A stretch of 36,962 nucleotides of DNA from a bacterium (GTDB taxonomy: Bacteria > Verrucomicrobiota > Verrucomicrobiia > Verrucomicrobiales > Akkermansiaceae). The stretch is from the NCBI GenBank assembly GCA_018222765.1, contig JAAEZT010000033.1, positions 1 to 36,962 of the forward strand. The letters run 5' to 3'. Positions 1 to 8,796 of the stretch are shown here, piece by piece. A model generated the notes under the pieces. The model was not told the DNA's origin. It did no database searches and saw only the letters and a program-made list of their open reading frames with translations. Each line of letters begins with the position of its first letter. Position 1 is the stretch's first letter. A program made the position numbers and the translations under genes.

Positions 1-605
1 TCGTGATCCCGGGGCTGGAGACAGAGTCCGATTGTTCCGACAAGGAGGAGATAGCAGGCGAGGAGCTCGAGGTAGCTCTGGACTGTCTCGGGGATGTCAT
101 TGTGGTAGTTCTCGCCGAGGGTGGCTTTCCAAAGAAAAGAAGCACCGAGAAAGCGGGCGAGAATGTAAATCATCATAAAGGCCGAGGCGAAAAACCCGGC
201 GGCGGGATGGGAGGAGAAGTCGTTGAAGAATTGCGGGAAGTGTTTCCGGTGCTGATGAAAGGTCCAGAGGACGTAAAGGCCGAGTGGAATGTAGAGGATT
301 TCAACCGGGATTTTGATAAAGGTTTCAATGATGGAATCTCCTTCGCCAAGGGCGCCGGCCAGGGAGAAGGCTCCCATGATTTTGTAGAATGGGCCGATTT
401 CGCCGGCGGGACGGGCGGCACCGAACCAGAAGGCGGCGCTAGCGAGAAGAAGGGCGAGTTGGAGGCCTTCGACAGCTCCTTCTTCGGTGGGTAGAACGGG
501 ATGGTCCGGAAGCCAGGCGGGGAAAAGGATCGCAACCGATCCGAGGACGACCAAGCTGGCCGTGACAAGGCGATGTTTCCAGGATCTGGCTTGAGGCTCG
601 CTCAC
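1..605 (-). CDS. Polytopic membrane protein of unknown function (3' end outside window)
   Basis: A minus-strand frame runs open from a GTG at 605 to the window edge, giving about 201 residues with no stop. The protein is strongly hydrophobic, with about five membrane segments: near residues 13-32 (LVTASLVVLGSVAILFPAWL), a second around LQLALLLASAAFWFGAA, then ILYIPLGLYVLWTF, FFASAFMMIYILARFLG and ELLACYLLLVGTIGLCL. Short loops contain Glu, His and Asp residues (LGEGDSIIE, FHQHRKHF). I do not recognise the family. It starts 38 bases after the truA stop in the same direction and is probably the last or a late gene of the manC-ruvX-truA operon. The GTG start is the first usable start after truA and lacks a strong ribosome binding site. 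The frame is real by its hydrophobic pattern and codon use; frames on the other strand here are low-complexity shadows. Confidence 0.7.
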   Translation of the reverse strand, partial: MSEPQARSWKHRLVTASLVVLGSVAILFPAWLPDHPVLPTEEGAVEGLQLALLLASAAFWFGAARPAGEIGPFYKIMGAFSLAGALGEGDSIIETFIKIPVEILYIPLGLYVLWTFHQHRKHFPQFFNDFSSHPAAGFFASAFMMIYILARFLGASFLWKATLGENYHNDIPETVQSYLELLACYLLLVGTIGLCLQPRDH

Positions 606-643
606 TGCAGGCAGTTTGATCCGATGCGGGGAAGATGCAACTC

Positions 644-1389
<746 letters not shown>

Positions 1390-1390
<1 letters not shown>

Positions 1391-1800
1391 TACCAACCGA
1401 GATAGTCTTTGAGGATTTCGAGGGCAGCTACCTGGTCGATGACGTCCTTTTGCTGTTTTGCCTTGCGACCGGCCGAGCGGAGTTTTTCGGAGGCCGTCAC
1501 GGTTGTGAAGCGTTCGTCGAAGAGGGTGAGGGGAATGTCGCCGAGATTGGTCCTCAATTCTTTGCCGAACTTACGGACCTTTTTGGAACTTGTGCCTTCA
1601 GAGCCATCCATCCGGAGGGGGAGCCCGAGAACGACGGCCTGAATCTTGCGCTCGGCGATGACCTCGAGGATGCGGGGAATTATTTCAGTCTTCCGGCAAT
1701 CGATTGTCTCTACGGGATGGGTTCCAATGCCAAACTCATCCGTCGCAGCGAGCCCGATGCGGGCGTCTCCGTGGTCGATGGCGAGAATGGGGTGGGTCAT
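1390..1800 (-). CDS. ruvX: RuvX/YqgF family RNase H-fold nuclease
   Basis: This 136-residue protein belongs to the YqgF/RuvX family, variously described as a putative Holliday junction resolvase and as a nuclease in 16S rRNA 5'-end maturation. The N-terminal AIDHGDARIGLA carries the first RNase H-fold acidic residue. LGLPLRMDGSEG, FDERFTT and the C-terminal IDQVAALEILKDYL supply the other conserved blocks, including the second and third acidic positions. Its ATG overlaps the stop of the preceding small membrane peptide (ATGA), and its stop overlaps the truA start, so it sits in the middle of a tightly coupled operon. Length and motifs are complete. Confidence 0.93.
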
Positions 1801-1964
1801 TTAACCAGTCGGGAGATCGTGCTGATTGCGGTTGCGACAATAATAGCTCCGGAGAGGGTAAGGATGTCGCGACGATCCATGATTCCTAAAATTATCAGAA
1901 GGAGGCCGCCGAAGCCGACAGCAAGGATTAGTGTGAAGACGGGCTGGGTGGGATCTTTTTTCAC
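1797..1964 (-). CDS. 55-residue two-helix membrane peptide
   Basis: A small gene fills the gap between manC and ruvX exactly. Its GTG (1964) follows the manC TAA with no spacer, and its TGA overlaps the ruvX ATG (ATGA). The 55-residue product has a short charged start (MKKDPTQ), one membrane segment (VFTLILAVGFGGLLLIILGI), a charged turn (MDRRD) and a second hydrophobic segment (ILTLSGAIIVATAISTI), and ends RLVK. This is a helical hairpin with positive ends. The perfect fit into the operon and the membrane profile support a real gene. I do not recognise a family and infer no function. Confidence 0.72.
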   Translation of the reverse strand: MKKDPTQPVFTLILAVGFGGLLLIILGIMDRRDILTLSGAIIVATAISTISRLVK

Positions 1965-3035
1965 TTAAAGGAGTTCTGTTGGAAGTTTCGGGCCGAGGTT
2001 TTTGATGGAGTCGGCCTGGTGGCGGTTGGCGACGAGGAGGGCGTCGTCGGTCTGGACGACAATGAGGTCCTCGACGCCGAGGAGGGCAATGCGGGAGTCT
2101 TTGCGGTCGTTGAAGACGATGTTGTTGGAGGCGTCGATTTCGGTGATCTCGGTGTTGGTTTTGTTTTGGTCGCCCTGGGTATCGAGATACTTGGCAATGG
2201 AGATCCAGGAGCCGACGTCGTCCCAGTCGAAGGTGGCTTCGATGTTGAGGACGCGGGAGGCTTTTTCCATGAGAGCGTAGTCGATGGAGATGGGGTGGAG
2301 ACCGGGAAATTTGTCCGCTGTGGTGGTGGCGACGTCGTTGGAGCCCTTGAGCTGATCGATGAAGCCGGCGAGTTCCGGTGTGTGTTCACGGAGTTCATTG
2401 GTGACGGTCTTTAGCGACCAAACAAACATACCGGCATTCCACGCGAAGTTGCCTTGGCGAAGGTATTCCTCGGCGAGTTCAGGATTGGGTTTTTCGCGGA
2501 AGGTGGTGACCTCCATGGCCTCGTGAGTGGTTTCGAAACCGAGAGCGGCGGCTGGTCCGCGCTCGACGTATCCATAAGAGGGGCAAGGCCATGTGGGCTT
2601 GATCCCGATAGTGACGAGGGCGTCGGTTTGGGAGGCGATGGTGAGGCTGTCGCCAAGGACGGACTGGAAGGAATCGGTGTCCTGAATGAGTTGGTCGGAG
2701 GGGAGGACGGCCATGGTGGCGTCGGGATTGCGTGCGGCGATGAGTCCGATGCCGAGAGCGACGGCGGGAGCGGTGTCGCGTTTGGCGGGTTCGGCGAAGA
2801 TGTTTCCGGCGGGGAGTTTGGTCGCGATTTTGCGAACGGCTTCTTCTTGGAGCGAGTTGGTTAGAATGAGGATATTCTCAACGGGGATGAGTCCTTCGAG
2901 GCGATTGATGGTTTGATTGAGAAGAGTGGAGTCGTCGAAGAGGTTGAGAAGTTGCTTTGGTTTGGCATTTCTGCTGAGGGGCCAGAAGCGGGCTCCGCTG
3001 CCACCAGCGAGAATCAGGGCATAGTTGTTGCTCAT
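1965..3035 (-). CDS. manC: Mannose-1-phosphate guanylyltransferase
   Basis: The enzyme makes GDP-mannose from mannose-1-phosphate and GTP, a precursor for mannose/fucose-containing surface glycans. The nucleotidyltransferase signature ALILAGGSGARFWPLSR lies at the N terminus, followed by PKQLL, AEPAKRDTAPA and LPSDQLI, and later FREKPNPELA and NAGMFVW. At 356 residues it is the short form without the C-terminal phosphomannose isomerase domain. I chose the ATG at 3035 rather than the in-frame ATG at 3044. The sequence at 3043-3048 reads as a -10 box 17 bases after a TTGACA, so the upstream ATG would lie inside the promoter. It heads the operon with the 55-residue peptide, ruvX and truA. Confidence 0.93.
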   Translation of the reverse strand: MSNNYALILAGGSGARFWPLSRNAKPKQLLNLFDDSTLLNQTINRLEGLIPVENILILTNSLQEEAVRKIATKLPAGNIFAEPAKRDTAPAVALGIGLIAARNPDATMAVLPSDQLIQDTDSFQSVLGDSLTIASQTDALVTIGIKPTWPCPSYGYVERGPAAALGFETTHEAMEVTTFREKPNPELAEEYLRQGNFAWNAGMFVWSLKTVTNELREHTPELAGFIDQLKGSNDVATTTADKFPGLHPISIDYALMEKASRVLNIEATFDWDDVGSWISIAKYLDTQGDQNKTNTEITEIDASNNIVFNDRKDSRIALLGVEDLIVVQTDDALLVANRHQADSIKNLGPKLPTELL

Positions 3036-3071
3036 CTCGGGCATTCAATCGATTGGGGTGCGGATTGTCAA
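3036..3071 (-). promoter_or_regulatory. Sigma70-like promoter of the manC operon
   Basis: On the minus strand a perfect -35 hexamer TTGACA (3071-3066) is followed after 17 bases by TTGAAT (3048-3043), which matches the -10 consensus at four of six positions. Transcription would start about seven bases downstream, at or next to the ATG at 3035, so the message would be nearly leaderless. Confidence 0.6.
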
Positions 3072-3095
3072 AACCGACTGGTGCCCCTTTTTCTG

Positions 3096-3130
3096 TTGGG
3101 GTGAGGGGATCTCTACGTTATACTGTGTCC
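3096..3130 (+). promoter_or_regulatory. Sigma70-like promoter of the small membrane protein gene
   Basis: TTGGGG (3096-3101) is followed after exactly 17 bases by TATACT (3119-3124). The ATG of the downstream gene begins six bases after the -10 box, and no Shine-Dalgarno sequence lies between. This again points to a leaderless transcript. It is divergent from the manC promoter, whose -35 box lies 25 bases away. Confidence 0.55.
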
Positions 3131-3451
3131 ATGAACGATTCCTATGACGAACGCGACTGGGTGGATACTACGGCAGCTTTCGCTCCGGCAGTGCTCGGTG
3201 CGGCAGCGGGTTTACTGGTGGCTGATGTCTTGAGTGACGAAGCGCGCAAGCCGGTCGGCCTCTCTCTGGCTTGCCTTGGATTGGCTGCGCTGACTCCGAT
3301 GTTGGTGGAGACCATGATTAATAAATTGAATGGCCCAGGAACTCATCGCGGGTCGCAGCGCACTTTGCGTGGGATTAGGAACTCCGGTCTCCCTCCCCGT
3401 GACATCAGCTATGTTGGTGTCGAACTGGGTGACGAGCTGGGAGTTGGCTAA
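3131..3451 (+). CDS. Small membrane protein of unknown function
   Basis: This 106-residue protein starts MNDSYDERDW, giving an acidic head. Two hydrophobic segments follow: AAFAPAVLGAAAGLLVADVL with small-residue packing, and PVGLSLACLGLAALTPMLV. The tail is basic and probably cytoplasmic (THRGSQRTLRGIRNSG). I do not recognise the family. An upstream in-frame start at 3053 would overlap the promoter; the ATG at 3131 is preferred. Its TAA overlaps the rfbB stop by four bases in a convergent arrangement. Confidence 0.6.
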   Translation: MNDSYDERDWVDTTAAFAPAVLGAAAGLLVADVLSDEARKPVGLSLACLGLAALTPMLVETMINKLNGPGTHRGSQRTLRGIRNSGLPPRDISYVGVELGDELGVG

Positions 3452-4410
3452 ACAATTCGCAGCTGCGAACTGATTTCTCGGACGGTTTCCTCAAAGCCGG
3501 TCCGGAACGGAATGCGGGCTTTCCAGCCGAGTGATTCCAGCGAGTGCCGCGTTGCGAGCGCGTATCGGGCGTCGTGCCCGGGACGATCATCGACATGAAT
3601 GATGAGGGATTCGGGTTTTCCGAGTTGCTTCAGAATGGTGCGGGCGATGCCGAGGTTAGTGTGCTCATCGCGGGCGCCGAGGTGGTAAATCTTCCCCGGA
3701 GTGCCGTGTTCGAAGGCCGCGATCAATCCGAGGGCGCAATCCTCGACGTGGATCCAGTCGCGGATTTGTTGGCCGGAGCCGTAGATGGGGAGGGGCTCGT
3801 CACGCATGGCCTGATAAATGAGAGTGGGAATGAGCTTCTCCCGGTGCTGGCGTGGTCCGTAATTATTCGTGCAGCGAGCGATGACGACATCCTGGAGATA
3901 AGTGGTGTGAGCTGCGGTGGTGAGGAGGTCGGCGCTGGCCTTGCTGGCGGAGTAGGGAGAGGAGGGGCGGAGCTTGGTGAATTCGTCGAATTTTTGCGGA
4001 AAGGGAGCCGAGCCATAGACCTCGTCGGTGGAGCATTGAAGGAAGGGCACTTTGAGGAGCCGGCATATTTCCAGCAAGGACGAGGCCCCGAGCACATTAG
4101 TGAGGGTAAACTCCTGGGTGCTTACGATTGAGCGATCAACGTGGGATTCTGCGGCGAGATTCAGGACGCCGGTGACTTGGTGCTCCTCGATGAGCCGGGT
4201 GGTAAGAGATTGGTCAAGGATGTCTCCTTCCACAATGGTGAGGCGGGAATCGTGATCGGGCCCGACGAGGTGATTTCGGTCACCCGCGTAGGTGAACTTA
4301 TCGAGTACGATGAGTTTCTCGACTTCGGATCTCTCCAGAATTTTTCTGACCAGAGTCGAGCCGATGAAACCAGCACCACCGGTGAGCAATAGGGAAGAGA
4401 GCGACCGCAT
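3448..4410 (-). CDS. rfbB: dTDP-glucose 4,6-dehydratase (RmlB/RfbB type SDR)
   Basis: An extended short-chain dehydrogenase of 320 residues. The Rossmann glycine motif GGAGFIGS is at 11-18. The dehydratase triad block STDEVYG has T128, D129 and E130, and the YxxxK pair is Y153/K157 in PYSASKAS. Segments NNYGPRQHREKLIPT and RDWIHVEDC are characteristic of dTDP-glucose 4,6-dehydratases, which make dTDP-4-keto-6-deoxyglucose, the entry point to dTDP-rhamnose. No rmlA, rmlC or rmlD is adjacent, so the sugar product cannot be fixed from context. UDP-sugar dehydratases of the same family remain possible but are less likely. It is transcribed divergently from the lipoprotein gene at 4515. Confidence 0.88.
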   Translation of the reverse strand: MRSLSSLLLTGGAGFIGSTLVRKILERSEVEKLIVLDKFTYAGDRNHLVGPDHDSRLTIVEGDILDQSLTTRLIEEHQVTGVLNLAAESHVDRSIVSTQEFTLTNVLGASSLLEICRLLKVPFLQCSTDEVYGSAPFPQKFDEFTKLRPSSPYSASKASADLLTTAAHTTYLQDVVIARCTNNYGPRQHREKLIPTLIYQAMRDEPLPIYGSGQQIRDWIHVEDCALGLIAAFEHGTPGKIYHLGARDEHTNLGIARTILKQLGKPESLIIHVDDRPGHDARYALATRHSLESLGWKARIPFRTGFEETVREISSQLRIV

Positions 4411-4514
4411 CTACGAAAAGGTATCTGTTTAAACGGTGAGTGAAAGACAAAGATCTTCCCTCCAAGGGGAATCCCATTGACCGTCCGCTGATCCTATGGT
4501 CATTTAGTTCCACA

Positions 4515-5060
4515 ATGAAACCACGTTATATTTTCACTCTGGGTGGACTGACCGTTGCGTTGGTTTCCTGTGAAACCTTGAAAAATTTCCAGCAGCCATT
4601 TGGTGGAAGCACTGGTTTTGATCCTTTGGCCGCGCCCGGAGTGCTTCAAAACAACTCCGCCGTGGTCGTGCCTACGGCGCCGAGTTACATACCGGGACAG
4701 TGGGTGGAGGCCTCTATGCCCAATGCGACCTTCTTCCGGATTGTTCCAAGCGGAAACGCAACTGCGGATAAGATGTTGGCGGTAGCAACGCCGATGAAAG
4801 TTATTTCGACCTCGGGGACCTATGTCAAAGTCGAGCTGGATTCAGGAGATGTAGGCTTTGTTCCTGAGATCATGGTTGCCGAGCGCTCGGCTGCCTCGGT
4901 TGCCCCGCTAGTGCCTCCGCCTGTAGACGGCGTGCCCCCAGTTGTGGCCCCTGAGCCCGAAATTCCCGGCCTGCCTGTGACCCCTCCCCCGGCATCACTT
5001 CCCGATGTGGCTCCTCCCCCCGAAGTACCAGGAATTACTCCTCCGCAAAACGTCGAATAA
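4515..5060 (+). CDS. Lipoprotein with SH3-like core and proline-rich tail
   Basis: The 181-residue product begins MKPRYIFTLGGLTVALVSC, a signal peptide ending in a lipobox (LVSC), so Cys19 is probably lipidated and the protein membrane-anchored outside the cytoplasm. Residues about 65-125 (TFFRIVPSGNATADKML through TYVKVELDSGDVGFVPE) look like a bacterial SH3-like domain. The last 50 residues are a Pro/Val/Pro-rich unstructured tail. I chose the ATG at 4515 because only this start gives a proper signal peptide. TTGACC (4477-4482) and a weak TCATTT (4500-4505) spaced by 17 may form the promoter, again close to the ATG. No specific function is recognised. Confidence 0.72.
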   Translation: MKPRYIFTLGGLTVALVSCETLKNFQQPFGGSTGFDPLAAPGVLQNNSAVVVPTAPSYIPGQWVEASMPNATFFRIVPSGNATADKMLAVATPMKVISTSGTYVKVELDSGDVGFVPEIMVAERSAASVAPLVPPPVDGVPPVVAPEPEIPGLPVTPPPASLPDVAPPPEVPGITPPQNVE

Positions 5061-5078
5061 TTTTCGTAAATACTTTTA

Positions 5079-5110
5079 AACGGTCCGAGAAAACCTCGGG
5101 CCGTTTTTTT
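5079..5110 (+). terminator. Intrinsic terminator after the lipoprotein gene
   Basis: AACGGTCCGAG (5079-5089) pairs with CTCGGGCCGTT (5095-5105) as an 11-bp stem with one G-T pair and a five-base loop, followed by a run of seven T (5104-5110). It insulates the lipoprotein gene from terC. Confidence 0.92.
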
Positions 5111-5139
5111 GGCTTTATCGTTGGGTCAATCATTTGAGA

Positions 5140-5973
5140 ATGCCCTTCGTCATGCCTGAAATCATTTCCTCGCTCGTCACTCTCGGCCTTCTCGTATTAC
5201 TGCAAGCAGTTCTCGGATTCGACAATCTACTCTACATTTCCCTCGAATCCCAACGGGCTCCGGACAGTGAGCAAAGCCGGGTGAGGAAATTGGGAATCGG
5301 GATCGCGGTTGGGTTGAGAATTGTTCTGCTCTTTGTGCTGATCAATCTCGTTGAGGCCTTGCAGGATCCCTTTTTCACAATTGCCAGCGGCGGCTGGGTG
5401 GAGGGAACGTTCAACTTTCACAGTGTGATCGTTCTTTTTGGAGGAGTCTTTATTCTCTACACCGCGACCAAGGAAATCATTCACATGATGTCTCTCGAGG
5501 AAGATGGAAAAGTTGTCGAACGAAAGCCCAGTTCATCAAAGAAAGTGATTGGGCTGATTGTTTTTATGAATGTGATTTTTTCCTTCGATTCCATATTGAG
5601 TGCGATGGCTTTGGCGAGTGTGAAAGATGAATCGGGAATGACAACGGGGTATCAAACTGGAATCATGACTGTCGCGATTGTGATTGGTGGATTGATCATG
5701 ATTCTTCTCGCCGACAAGGTGACGACCTTTCTTCAGCGCAATCGAATGTATGAGGTGTTGGGGCTTTTTGTCCTCTTTGTGGTAGGAATTATGCTGCTTA
5801 CCGAAGGCGCGCATTTGGCGCATCTCAAGTTCTTTGGCAATCCAATCCACGCGATGACCAAGACGACCTTCTATTTCGTCATCGGCGTGCTACTTCTCAC
5901 TGATATCGTGCAGGCGCGGTATCAGAAGAAGATAAACGCGGAGAAGATGCGCCGGGCTAAGGTCGCAGGCTAG
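5140..5973 (+). CDS. TerC-family integral membrane protein
   Basis: The 277-residue protein has about seven membrane helices and the two conserved TerC acidic motifs: LGFDNLLYI near residue 26 in the first helix and FSFDSILSA in the middle, each placing an aspartate within a helix. The family includes tellurite-resistance TerC and manganese exporters such as Alx/MeeY/MeeF, so metal export is a reasonable family-based inference. The ATG at 5140 is preferred over the TTG at 5134; the ATG at 5152 is also possible. The C terminus is basic (QKKINAEKMRRAKVAG). No tellurite gene cluster is present. Confidence 0.85.
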   Translation: MPFVMPEIISSLVTLGLLVLLQAVLGFDNLLYISLESQRAPDSEQSRVRKLGIGIAVGLRIVLLFVLINLVEALQDPFFTIASGGWVEGTFNFHSVIVLFGGVFILYTATKEIIHMMSLEEDGKVVERKPSSSKKVIGLIVFMNVIFSFDSILSAMALASVKDESGMTTGYQTGIMTVAIVIGGLIMILLADKVTTFLQRNRMYEVLGLFVLFVVGIMLLTEGAHLAHLKFFGNPIHAMTKTTFYFVIGVLLLTDIVQARYQKKINAEKMRRAKVAG

Positions 5974-6190
5974 CGGGCGTGGAGACCAGCGGGGGTATGG
6001 ACCATGCGGGCCACGTGCACGATGATGTTTGGCGTTTGGATAATCCGTGAACTCCGGCGGGATCAACTCCACCTAACCATGACATGTAGTTGGTAATGTT
6101 CATTGCTTCAAGAGTCGGTGGGTTTGATCGTTGGCGAAAAGCCTGATTGCGATTGTTGGAAAAAAAGGCACTCTTTTCGGTAGTTCAACA

Positions 6191-7672
6191 ATGCTGATGA
6201 ATTCAAACCGCAGAAAATTCCTTGGAGGCGCCGCGGCGTGGCTGGCACTGCCAGCTTCCGCCGAGGCCGGACGTTCTCTAAAGACGATCTCCCTGTTTCA
6301 TACGACCGACCTCCATGGCCATATTCTCCCTACGGTGAGTTACGAAGGCATCGGTAACTTGGGAGGGCTTGCCCGTTGTGCGACACAGATACGTAAGTGG
6401 CGAAAAGATTGCCCTGATCATTTGTTGTTCGATATTGGCGATGTTTATCAAGGAACGGTTGAGGGTTACCAAACCAAGGGAGGGGTCATGATCGATAGCT
6501 TCAACAAGATGAACTACGACGGCTGGGTTTTGGGGAATCACGAGTTCGATTGGGGGCTGGATGTCGTTGAGGCAGCGGTAAAGCGGTCATCGATGCCGGT
6601 GGTCACGGGGAATGTCGCGGTGGATGGAAAACGGGCGGGTGCAATTGATGGTAATGCCTTTTCAAAACTGGCTCCGTGGATTGTGCGTGAGGTGGGCGGA
6701 TTTAGGATTGGCTTGATTGGATTGGTGACGCCGGGAATTCCCTACTGGTCGCGACCTGAGTTGTTGAAAGGGTTTGGCGTTTTTGATCCGGAGGAAAGTC
6801 TTAAGCAAAGTGTCGATGAATTGCGCGCAGAGAAGGTCGATGCGATAGTCGTGCTCGGCCACATGGGCTATCGTTATAAAGAGGACTACGCCAATCCGAT
6901 TCAAACTCTGCTGAAGAAAGTTCGTGGAATCGATGTCTATATCGGGGGTCATTCCCACCAGGATCGTCCGAGTTGGTATTCTTTTGGTGTTCTTTGCACG
7001 CAGGCAAATTACCATGGCTTAAACTGCGGACGGGTTGATTTGGCCTTTGACCTGGAATCGCGCAAGCTAGTTCATCGCAATGCCTGGACGGTCTTGATGG
7101 ATGCCCGGGTCGATTTGGATCCGCTTATCCTTGAAAGCACAAAGTCAGTAGTTGAGGCCGCGGATGAGAGAAGAAAATCGGTGATTGGCGAGGTGAAGTC
7201 TGCCATTTCGACCTACGGAAAGAAGAGTAAGTTTTGGAAGCTTCTCTGTGAATCTTTCAAAGTTTCGGCGGCAAAGCATGGCGTTCAGGCTGACGGGGTT
7301 TTTCATGGGACCTTCGAGGCAAAAAAAGTTCTCCCCGGGAAAAAGACGATCGAAGATGCCTGGTCATGGATTCCCTACGAAAACTGGTTGGTAGAAGCAT
7401 CGGTCACCGGAGAGCAGATCCGTGAAATCATCGCGGAGGAAAAAGACGTGCGTTATTCGGACCGCGGACTTTATGGGCTCGATGAGGAAACTCTCGAGAA
7501 CGACAAGCGTTACATCATTCTCTTTAATAGCTACGATAGTCAGTCGGGCGGGAAGAAACTTCCAAAGCTCCGCGACATTCTCGAGGAGCCATCGAGTCAG
7601 ACGAAACTCATTCCACTCACCACCCGAGAGGCGGTCATTGACTACTTCGCGGATATGAAAGAGATCGGCTAG
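6191..7672 (+). CDS. Tat-exported 5'-nucleotidase/metallophosphatase
   Basis: A 493-residue calcineurin-like metallophosphoesterase of the 5'-nucleotidase family. The N terminus has a twin-arginine signal (NRRKFLGGAAAWLALPASAEA), implying folded export. Metal-site motifs are in order: HTTDLHGH at 37-44, GDVYQG at 83-88, GNHEFD at 115-120, GHMGY at 223-227 and GGHSHQ at 252-257. The C-terminal half (about 325-490) matches the 5'-nucleotidase substrate-binding domain. The likely role is periplasmic hydrolysis of nucleotides or related phosphoesters. I preferred the ATG at 6191, or six bases later, because earlier starts put 20 extra residues ahead of the Tat motif. It ends convergently on nagA with a four-base overlap. 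Confidence 0.87.
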   Translation: MLMNSNRRKFLGGAAAWLALPASAEAGRSLKTISLFHTTDLHGHILPTVSYEGIGNLGGLARCATQIRKWRKDCPDHLLFDIGDVYQGTVEGYQTKGGVMIDSFNKMNYDGWVLGNHEFDWGLDVVEAAVKRSSMPVVTGNVAVDGKRAGAIDGNAFSKLAPWIVREVGGFRIGLIGLVTPGIPYWSRPELLKGFGVFDPEESLKQSVDELRAEKVDAIVVLGHMGYRYKEDYANPIQTLLKKVRGIDVYIGGHSHQDRPSWYSFGVLCTQANYHGLNCGRVDLAFDLESRKLVHRNAWTVLMDARVDLDPLILESTKSVVEAADERRKSVIGEVKSAISTYGKKSKFWKLLCESFKVSAAKHGVQADGVFHGTFEAKKVLPGKKTIEDAWSWIPYENWLVEASVTGEQIREIIAEEKDVRYSDRGLYGLDEETLENDKRYIILFNSYDSQSGGKKLPKLRDILEEPSSQTKLIPLTTREAVIDYFADMKEIG

Positions 7673-8796
7673 ACCTCTACGCCGCCGAGGTAGGTGCCCT
7701 GAACCTCGAGGTGTTCGTTGAGAACAACGAAGTCGGCGAGGAATCCAGGTTCAAGTTTTCCGCGGTCCCCTAAGCCCAACGTGCGGGCCTGGTTCCACGA
7801 AGTGGTCTCGACCAACTCGTGAATTGGAATTCGGGTGAGTTCGTGAATATGCCGCAGGCCAATGGGATACTGCAGGGTCGAGCCAGCGAGCGCGCCATTA
7901 CTTTTGAGGCGGGCGATGCTGTTTTCGATAACAACCTCTAATCCACCTAACTTCATTTCGCCGTCCTTTTTCCAGGAGGCCGCCACCGAGTCGGTGATGA
8001 GCATGAGACGGTTGGTTTGAATTTTTTCAAAGATCAATTGGAGCATTTCCGGTGCGAGATGAACGCCATCGGCGATGAGTTCGATCTTCAGGCCGTCCTC
8101 GATGAGACCGGCTCCCACGGCTCCGATCTCACGATGGTGCAGTCCGGTCATGGCATTGCCATAGTGGGTGAGGTGGCTGAGCCCAAAGCCCATTGCCTCC
8201 TTAATTTCATCGTAACTGGCTTTGGTATGAGCCGCCGAGGCAATGATGCCGAGTGAATCGGCCTCGCGGACGAGATCGAGTCCTCCGGGAAGTTCGGGAG
8301 CGAGGGAGAGAATGCTGGCTGGGAAAATTTCGTGGAGCTCGCGGAGTTCCGCAGGGTCGGATGGGCGGACAAATTCGGGGTTTTGGGCACCGGCTTGATC
8401 GCGATTGATGAAGGGACCCTCGAGATGCATCCCCGGGACGCGAAGGGGGGCGGACGGAGCCCAGTCGGCGATCGTCTGGACAATTTCACGAAGCTTGTCC
8501 TTGGGTTGGGTGAGGGTGGTGGGCAGCCAGGTGGTAACTCCCTCGGCGAGTTTCTTTTCGGCGATGTGTTGGAGGCTGTCGGGGGAGGCGTCGCAAACAT
8601 CACAGCCATCTGCGCCGTGGGCATGAATGTCGATAAAGCCGGGGAGGAGGCGATTTCCTTCGAGATCGATCCCTTCGTTTGATTCGGCGAGTTCGGACAT
8701 CGATCCGAGCCGAGTGATCAGGCCATGATCGACTTGGACAAACCCGTTTTCTTCCGTCAGGCCGGGTGAAATGAGGTGGGCGTTCTTGAAGAGCAT
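7669..8796 (-). CDS. nagA: N-acetylglucosamine-6-phosphate deacetylase
   Basis: NagA removes acetate from GlcNAc-6-phosphate, giving glucosamine-6-phosphate for amino sugar catabolism and cell wall recycling. This 375-residue amidohydrolase shows DIHAHG (H58, H60), the metal-bridging glutamate in HLEGPF (E126), AAHT (H190), SHLTHYGNAM (H211), ADGVH (H246) and the catalytic aspartate in LITDS (D269). Length is normal. Its ATG shares one base with the pgsA TGA, so it is the last gene of the nrdR-to-nagA operon. No nagB or PTS gene is adjacent. Confidence 0.93.
   Translation of the reverse strand: MLFKNAHLISPGLTEENGFVQVDHGLITRLGSMSELAESNEGIDLEGNRLLPGFIDIHAHGADGCDVCDASPDSLQHIAEKKLAEGVTTWLPTTLTQPKDKLREIVQTIADWAPSAPLRVPGMHLEGPFINRDQAGAQNPEFVRPSDPAELRELHEIFPASILSLAPELPGGLDLVREADSLGIIASAAHTKASYDEIKEAMGFGLSHLTHYGNAMTGLHHREIGAVGAGLIEDGLKIELIADGVHLAPEMLQLIFEKIQTNRLMLITDSVAASWKKDGEMKLGGLEVVIENSIARLKSNGALAGSTLQYPIGLRHIHELTRIPIHELVETTSWNQARTLGLGDRGKLEPGFLADFVVLNEHLEVQGTYLGGVEV

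Noticed and set aside
3035-3044. The upstream in-frame ATG at 3044 as the manC start
   Set aside because: It lies inside the -10 box (TTGAAT at 3043-3048) that is 17 bases from a TTGACA. The ATG at 3035 gives the usual short N terminus.
5979-6050. A tiny His/Asp-rich open frame just after the TerC gene (MDHAGHVHDDVWRLDNP with an upstream GTG)
   Set aside because: It is tempting as a metal-sensing leader peptide, but it is only 17-23 codons, has no Shine-Dalgarno sequence, and 141 non-coding bases follow before the next gene. Composition alone is not enough.
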